NCBI GenBank assembly: GCA_031423755.1
Contig: JANPGC010000317.1
Location: 1-10,806, forward strand
Reading direction: 5' to 3'
DNA from: JANMEX01 sp031423755
GTDB lineage: Bacteria; Pseudomonadota; Alphaproteobacteria; Rhizobiales; Rhizobiaceae
Length of the DNA: 10,806 nucleotides
The notes below the pieces were generated by a model, which saw only the letters and a program-made list of their open reading frames with translations, was not told the origin of the DNA and did not search any database. Positions 6,515 to 10,806 of the stretch are shown here, in pieces. The first letter of the stretch is position 1. The number at the start of each line of letters is the position of its first letter. The position numbers and the translations under genes were made by a program.

Positions 6515-7558
6515 CTACATCAGCCCATCTGCCTTCAGGACCGACATGGAAGCAACGGCTTCCTTGGTGGCCTTCAACTGATCTTCCGGCAAGGTCACGA
6601 GGCCTTTGGCACCGAGGTAACCATCTTCACCAAGTGCTGCATCGGACGTGTATTCGGTCAGGAATTCAGCCATGCCAGGAACGACACCGACATGCTGCTT
6701 CTTCGCGTAGATGAAAAGCGGGCGGGAGACCTTGTAATCGCCAGAAGCGATGGACTCATAGGTCGGCGCAACGCCGTCGACCGTTGCGCCCTTGATCGAG
6801 GCGGCATTTTCTTCGAGGAACGAATAACCAAATATGCCGAATGCGTCCTTGTTGGACTGAAGTTTCTGAACGATCAGATTGTCATTTTCGCCAGCTTCAA
6901 CATAGGCACCGTCCTCGCGGATGGACTTCCAGACCTTTTCAAAAGCCTTGGCATCTTCCTTCTTGAGGGCCTTCAGCGACTCAATGCCTTCGGCTCCCTT
7001 TTCCATGACGAGCTCGGCGAAGGAATCGCGCGTGCCGGATGTTGGAGGAGGGCCGAGCACTTCGATCTTGGTCGCTGGCAGCGTCGGGTCGATTTCATTC
7101 CACATCTTGTATGGATTGGCGATGAGCTTGCCGTCGGCGCCCGGTATTTCCTTCGCCAGCGCCAGGAATACTTGTGTCTTGGTCAGCGCAACGTCGGCGG
7201 CGTCCTTAGACTGGGCGATGGTGAGACCGTCGAAACCGACCTTGACCTCAACAATATCGGTCACGCCGTTTTTGGTGCAATCTTCAAATTCACTCTTCTT
7301 GATGGCACGCGAAGCGTTGGTGAAGTCGGGCGTGTCTTCGCCGACGCCGGCGCAGAACAGCTTCATGCCGCCGCCAGTGCCCGTTGATTCAACGACAGGG
7401 GTCTTGCCGGACGCTTTGCCGAAAGCCTCTGCGACGGCTGTTGTGAAAGGATAGACTGTTGACGAGCCGACGATACGGATCTGGTCGCGAGCCTCTGCGA
7501 CAGAGGCAAATGCGGTGGCGGCCAGCAATGTTGCAACGGCGATGTTCAATACTCTCAT
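6515..7558 (-). CDS. pstS: PstS, periplasmic phosphate-binding protein
   Basis: PstS captures inorganic phosphate in the periplasm and delivers it to PstC/PstA. The 347-residue precursor has a signal peptide (1-23, cleavage after AEA). Phosphate-contact segments are GSSTVYPF (31-38), STGTGGG (58-64), DFTNASR (78-84) and SGTRDS (173-178), all typical of this branch of PstS. C69 and C94 could form a disulfide after export. The ATG at 7556-7558 has AGGGAG about 6 bases upstream. It opens the pst operon, follows a Pho box, and is followed by a stem-loop. No key residue appears missing. It is not a lipoprotein, because there is no lipobox cysteine. Confidence 0.97.
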   Translation of the reverse strand: MRVLNIAVATLLAATAFASVAEARDQIRIVGSSTVYPFTTAVAEAFGKASGKTPVVESTGTGGGMKLFCAGVGEDTPDFTNASRAIKKSEFEDCTKNGVTDIVEVKVGFDGLTIAQSKDAADVALTKTQVFLALAKEIPGADGKLIANPYKMWNEIDPTLPATKIEVLGPPPTSGTRDSFAELVMEKGAEGIESLKALKKEDAKAFEKVWKSIREDGAYVEAGENDNLIVQKLQSNKDAFGIFGYSFLEENAASIKGATVDGVAPTYESIASGDYKVSRPLFIYAKKQHVGVVPGMAEFLTEYTSDAALGEDGYLGAKGLVTLPEDQLKATKEAVASMSVLKADGLM

Positions 7559-7641
7559 GACAAACTCCCTGGGTGGGTTTTTCGTGACCGGCCTGACGCA
7601 GCCCGTCTGACGCTTTCCTAAGCACTTCCAACCAAAGCAAT

Positions 7642-7670
7642 ATGACGGTTTGAAAACAGTTTTATGACGT
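7642..7670 (-). promoter_or_regulatory. Pho box (three PhoB half-sites) before pstS
   Basis: On the minus strand three heptamers resemble the PhoB half-site CTGTCAT and are spaced exactly 11 bp apart: ACGTCAT (7664-7670), CTGTTTT (7653-7659) and CCGTCAT (7642-7648). They match at 5, 5 and 6 of 7 bases, and the spacers AAAA and CAAA are A-rich as usual. The site lies about 85-110 bp before the pstS start, in the 135-bp gap after phoR. A -10 of TATTGC lies 10 bp after the second heptamer, but it overlaps the third, so the exact start of transcription is uncertain. PhoB-P activation of pstS is well established in relatives. Confidence 0.8.
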
Positions 7671-7693
7671 AATAAGTCACTGATTTTTCTATA

Positions 7694-8968
7694 CTAATTG
7701 GAGCCGTCTACGTCAGGGCCTGTGTATTGCGGGAGATAGATGGCAAATGTCGAGCCCTTGCCCAACTGAGAGCTGATGGAAAGCCTGCCACGATGGCGGG
7801 TAGCAATGTGCTTGACAATGGCCAAGCCAAGACCGGTGCCCTTCTGCACAGACCCACTGTTTGCTGAAGCACGATAAAATCGTTCAGTCAGGCGGGGCAG
7901 ATGTTCTGCGTCGATGCCCGGACCAAAGTCACTGACCGAAAGAATGACCTCGCCAGTATCGTCGATTTTTCGCTGTTTTATTTCCAGTACAACTCTCTTG
8001 CCCTGCTTGCCGTACTTACAGGCATTCTCGACAAGGTTCTCGACAATTTGGATAATTTCGTCTCGCATTCCACGGATCAAAAACGGCCCTCCAGCAAAAT
8101 GCCGTTCAATTTCCACACCGCTTTCTGATGCGACCGGCTGCATGGAATCGATGGCCTCATCGGCGACTGAAACCAGATCCAGAACCATTGCTTCGTCGGT
8201 CAAGCTGCGCATTTCGAGCCGGGACAGAGATAAAAGATCATCGATAAGGCGAGACATACGCGTCGCCTGTTCTTGCATGATGCCAAGAAACCGATCACGC
8301 GCCGTTACGTCATCTTTGGCGGGCCCGCGCAGTGTATCAATGAAGCCGCTGATCGAAGCCAAGGGCGTTCTCAGTTCATGGCTGGCATTGGCAACGAAGT
8401 CTGCACGCATCCGGTCCAGTCTGTGGCTTTCGCTGAAGTCACGAAACAGGATCAGGAATTTCGCGATTGTGTCTTGTTCGTCCCGGACGGGACATATGTC
8501 GACACGCATCCAGCGTTCCAACGGCACCCGTTCATGCATTTCAAAATGGATAGGCTGACGATTGTGCATCGCTGATTCAAGCGCGCGACGCATTTCCGGC
8601 GACCGGAATCGAAGCAAAAGCGGAACGCCGTTGTCAAAACGACCGAATTCCTTGGTTGCGGTGCTGTTGGCCGACACGATTTGCGCATTCGCATTTACGA
8701 TCAGCATGGGAAGAGGCAATGCATCAAAGTCCAACTGCGAGAACCGGATCAACCGATCTGACTCGTTGCGGGCGCCGTCGCCGTCAAGTGCAGCGCCATC
8801 GCTCTCTGTCGGCGCCAGATGCCAAACCAGGTAGATTACGACGGACGCTAGCGCTGCGTAGAGGCAATTCGCGGCTGTCGGCTCAGCAAGCAGGTTTGCC
8901 GCTGCAAAGCCAAAGGCTGCCATTGAGAATGTTTCAGTAGTTCGTAGCCTTCGTTGACTTGCACCCAT
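7694..8968 (-). CDS. phoR: PhoR, phosphate regulon sensor histidine kinase
   Basis: PhoR is the membrane kinase/phosphatase that sets PhoB phosphorylation in response to Pst/PhoU status. The protein has 424 residues, against about 431 in E. coli. Hydrophobic segments at about 14-28 and 32-52 anchor it with almost no periplasmic part, as is usual for PhoR. A PAS domain spans about 78-180. The HisKA phospho-acceptor is H197 in NASHELRTPL. The ATPase domain has N-box NLVENACKYG with N315, G1 box DFGPG (347-351) and G2 box GTGLGLAIV (377-385). The ATG at 8966-8968 has AGGTGG about 13 bases upstream, a loose fit; ATG 8923 is a less likely alternative inside the first membrane segment. It diverges from ppk2 and lies 135 bp before pstS on the same strand. 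Confidence 0.96.
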   Translation of the reverse strand: MGASQRRLRTTETFSMAAFGFAAANLLAEPTAANCLYAALASVVIYLVWHLAPTESDGAALDGDGARNESDRLIRFSQLDFDALPLPMLIVNANAQIVSANSTATKEFGRFDNGVPLLLRFRSPEMRRALESAMHNRQPIHFEMHERVPLERWMRVDICPVRDEQDTIAKFLILFRDFSESHRLDRMRADFVANASHELRTPLASISGFIDTLRGPAKDDVTARDRFLGIMQEQATRMSRLIDDLLSLSRLEMRSLTDEAMVLDLVSVADEAIDSMQPVASESGVEIERHFAGGPFLIRGMRDEIIQIVENLVENACKYGKQGKRVVLEIKQRKIDDTGEVILSVSDFGPGIDAEHLPRLTERFYRASANSGSVQKGTGLGLAIVKHIATRHRGRLSISSQLGKGSTFAIYLPQYTGPDVDGSN

Positions 8969-9012
8969 AAGCTATTTCAGGCCCACCTAGGTTTTCTGGT
9001 TGCAGCTGCTAA

Positions 9013-9030
9013 CTGTTTTCGTCTTTTCAT
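9013..9030 (+). promoter_or_regulatory. Candidate Pho box between phoR and ppk2
   Basis: CTGTTTT (9013-9019) and TTTTCAT (9024-9030) are separated by 4 bp, giving the 11-bp period of PhoB half-sites. Each matches CTGTCAT at 5 of 7 bases. The first heptamer is identical to the middle one of the pstS Pho box. The site lies about 60 bp before the ppk2 start and 45 bp from the phoR start, inside the 122-bp divergent gap. No good -10 stands at the usual distance, so this is a weak prediction. Confidence 0.35.
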
Positions 9031-9090
9031 CTGGACGCACGCAAGCGGTGCCAATAGCATGGGGGCGAAAAATGCACCAAGGTGAATCCG

Positions 9091-10062
9091 ATGGCGAAAA
9101 AGGCTGATAAATCGAGACAGGGTGATGACAAGTCGAACAAAAAACATCTGGTCAACACGTCGGTTGTTCAGCCTGCAGCGAAGCCTGCTTCTGTGGCCCC
9201 GGTGCCGATTGCCATAACACTCGACAGCAAGACCTATCAGTTCGATATCGACGATCCGGTTCTTCCGGCATGGATAGAGGAAAGCGCACTCACATCAGGA
9301 CGATTTCCATATGAGACGAAGCTGGACGAGAAAGACTATCTGAAAGAGCTGGAAAAGCTCCAGATCGAGTTGGTCAAGATGCAGGAATGGCAACTTGCAA
9401 GCAAAGCACGTGTGGTTGTCGTTTTTGAAGGTCGCGACGCGGCTGGCAAAGGCGGCACGATCAATGCGGTGCGTGAAAACATGAACCCTCGCACAGCGCG
9501 CAACGTCGCCTTGCCCAAGCCGAGTGATACAGAACGCGGGCAGTGGTATTTTCAGCGTTATGCGTTGCAGATGCCGACATCTGGCGAGTTCGTTACCTTT
9601 GACAGATCGTGGTACAACCGCGCGGGCGTGGAACCCGTAATGGGGTTCTGTACGCCGGAGCAGCATGAGGAGTTTCTGCAAGAAGCTCCCAACTTTGAAA
9701 AAATGCTGCTGAGCGACGGTATTTATTTGTTCAAGATATGGCTTGAGCTTGGCCAAGCAATGCAGCTCAAGCGATTTCATGAACGGCGCCACAGCTTGCT
9801 TAGGCACTGGAAGTTCTCTCCCATGGATGTTGCGGGGATTTCCAAGTGGGGCGACTACACTGAAAAGCGCGACTTGATGTTGAAGCGCACACACACCAAG
9901 GTTGCACCTTGGACGATTATTCGCTCCAACGACAAGCGCCGCGCGCGACTGGAAACAATTCGTTTGATTCTTTCCGGCATTGAGTATTCAGGCAAAGACA
10001 AAGTGGCCATTGGCAAGGCAGACCCCAAGATTATTGGCAGTGATATCAAGAAGATTTTATAG
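9091..10062 (+). CDS. ppk2: Polyphosphate kinase 2 (class I PPK2)
   Basis: PPK2 transfers phosphate between polyphosphate and nucleoside diphosphates, mainly making ATP or GTP from ADP or GDP and polyphosphate, in the cytoplasm. The chosen start gives 323 residues. The thymidylate-kinase-like core has Walker A GRDAAGKGG (114-122), the lid-region stretch NPRTARNVALPKPSDTERGQ (132-151) and Walker B FDRSWYNRAGVE (170-181). The first 45 residues are Lys-rich and low in complexity, probably disordered. ATG 9091 is preferred because AAGGTG lies 6 bases upstream; a GTG at 9082 in the same frame overlaps that site. One-domain PPK2 proteins, including one I recall from S. meliloti beside phoR, phosphorylate ADP rather than AMP; class I here is an inference. 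The gene overlaps the glycosyltransferase remnant tail to tail by 6 bp. Confidence 0.95.
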   Translation: MAKKADKSRQGDDKSNKKHLVNTSVVQPAAKPASVAPVPIAITLDSKTYQFDIDDPVLPAWIEESALTSGRFPYETKLDEKDYLKELEKLQIELVKMQEWQLASKARVVVVFEGRDAAGKGGTINAVRENMNPRTARNVALPKPSDTERGQWYFQRYALQMPTSGEFVTFDRSWYNRAGVEPVMGFCTPEQHEEFLQEAPNFEKMLLSDGIYLFKIWLELGQAMQLKRFHERRHSLLRHWKFSPMDVAGISKWGDYTEKRDLMLKRTHTKVAPWTIIRSNDKRRARLETIRLILSGIEYSGKDKVAIGKADPKIIGSDIKKIL

Positions 10063-10707
10063 CGACTTGGGTTTTTCCGAGGCTGCCTTTTGCCTGTATG
10101 CGGCATGGTGGGTTGTTTTCTCCCATTGGTGTGGTGCCGTCAGCAATTTCCAAACCGCCCGCCACGCTGCCACGCTTGCTAGTAACCAATAGAGCGGTAA
10201 ACAGGCTATAATTGAGATTGCCGACTTGCTGCTAACACGCTTCCAGCAAGAAAGAGCTAGAAGCGAATAACCAATATGACCAAGAATCATGATTAAAACG
10301 TCGATGTAAATTAGGAAGTTTATTTCTGAGTTATTTTTATTAAGCTTTGTAAAAAAGTATATAATTTCTAATATTGATATCCCATATAATAAAGGAGATA
10401 TAATAAAACCGATTATCAATATCTGAAAAATCATACTTTTAGACTTTCCGATACTCTTGTAAAGGTCATGATATTGACGATTATGGACGAGGAAAGTCTG
10501 CATCCACCCCTTAATCCATCTTGTTCTTTGCGGAAGCCATTGCTTAAAGTCTGTTGGAGCATCTTCAAGAGTTGGACTCACAAGCGTACCGCAGCGGTAA
10601 CCGCTACGGTAAAGACGAATACCGAGATCTGCATCTTCAGTGACATTGAAGGGATCCCAGCCAAAAACATCAAGCAAGGCAGTACGACGAAAATGCGGCC
10701 TTATGTA
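10057..10707 (-). pseudogene. Family-2 glycosyltransferase, C-terminal remnant
   Basis: The open frame encodes the C-terminal third of a membrane GT2 glycosyltransferase. It starts in the conserved HFRR-LLDVFGWDPFNVTEDADLGIRL region (H at 10693-10695), with the catalytic TED, then QRTRWIKGWMQTF containing the QxxRW motif. Several membrane segments and a tail typical of the family (YWLLASVAAWRAVWKLL, HQWEKT) follow. The N-terminal nucleotide-sugar domain is missing. A TGA at 10708-10710 interrupts the frame, and all three minus frames carry stops in the remaining 96 bp. About 210 residues remain of a protein usually near 600. The codons for the membrane part (about 10261-10500) are only about 28% GC, against 47-58% on either side. 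I read it as a broken gene, perhaps acquired. A frameshifted intact gene cannot be excluded beyond the edge, but the visible 96 bp show no N-terminal homology. Confidence 0.75.
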
Positions 10708-10733
10708 TCAAAAGCACCAAGGGGCGTAGCTAG

Positions 10734-10806
10734 ATGAGCGCGCGGGCGGTGTTGGCCAAAATGCTAAGACGTTTCAAAGAAATTTGGGGCGGGTTTATTG
10801 TCTTCG
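10734..10806 (+). CDS. Possible start of an unidentified protein (runs off the right edge)
   Basis: An ATG at 10734-10736 opens a frame of 24 codons that reaches the window edge. It encodes a basic N-terminus (MSARAVLAKMLRRFKEIW) followed by the beginning of a hydrophobic stretch (GGFIVF), as in a membrane or exported protein. AAGGGG (10719-10724) lies 9 bases before the ATG, a reasonable ribosome binding site. The fragment is too short to identify. It begins just beyond the break in the glycosyltransferase, so it may belong to whatever replaced that gene's 5' part. It could also be a chance open frame. Confidence 0.4.
   Translation, partial: MSARAVLAKMLRRFKEIWGGFIVF

Noticed and set aside
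6692..7387. Long plus-strand frame opposite pstS (231 codons)
   Set aside because: It is antisense to pstS, which has full family motifs; the frame is a by-product of its codon bias.
10063..10110. Intrinsic terminator after ppk2
   Set aside because: CTTGG-gttttt-CCGAG can form a 5-bp stem, but the T-run is in the loop and no T-tract follows.
10690..10730. Frameshifted continuation of the glycosyltransferase (PLG in another minus frame before HFRR)
   Set aside because: Only three residues match the expected motif, the spacing to HFRR is about 8 bp too long, and that frame is closed by TAA and TAG on either side.

Overview
The window looks like chromosomal DNA of an alphaproteobacterium, most likely of the Rhizobiales (Hyphomicrobiales). 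The evidence is a GcrA cell-cycle regulator, a PstA with a large extracytoplasmic insertion of the alphaproteobacterial type, and the gene order argD, gcrA, phoB, phoU, pstB, pstA, pstC, pstS, phoR, ppk2. From memory this order resembles the Sinorhizobium meliloti chromosome around SMc02138 to SMc02148; I could not check that here. GC content is roughly 55-58% where I counted it, apart from one very AT-rich patch near the right end.

Layout. Positions 1-467 hold the N-terminal part of argD on the minus strand, cut by the window edge. A 403-bp intergenic region (468-870) carries a minus-strand promoter and terminator-like hairpin in front of argD, and a plus-strand promoter with nearby GANTC sites in front of gcrA. 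gcrA (871-1410, plus) ends 2 bp from the end of phoB. A long minus-strand block then runs from phoR (8968) through pstS, pstC, pstA, pstB and phoU to phoB (1413). This is the complete high-affinity phosphate transporter with its signalling proteins. A three-repeat Pho box lies before pstS, and a stem-loop separates pstS from pstC. ppk2, a family-2 polyphosphate kinase, diverges from phoR at 9091-10062, and a weaker Pho-box-like pair lies in the 122 bp between them. The right end holds the C-terminal remnant of a family-2 glycosyltransferase on the minus strand, with an extremely AT-rich core. It is followed by the possible start of a plus-strand gene that leaves the window.

How the genes work together. 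PstS binds phosphate in the periplasm, PstC and PstA form the channel, and PstB drives it with ATP. PhoU conveys transporter status to the sensor kinase PhoR, which controls phosphorylation of PhoB. PhoB in turn would bind the Pho box before pstS. PPK2 links phosphate supply to nucleotides through polyphosphate. argD (arginine biosynthesis) and gcrA (CcrM-dependent cell-cycle transcription) are neighbours with separate jobs.

Most of the window is well-conserved core genome and I see no convincing undescribed system. The points most worth a second look are the promoter plus hairpin before argD, the GANTC cluster at gcrA, the possible Pho control of ppk2/phoR, and the broken, compositionally mosaic glycosyltransferase at the right end.
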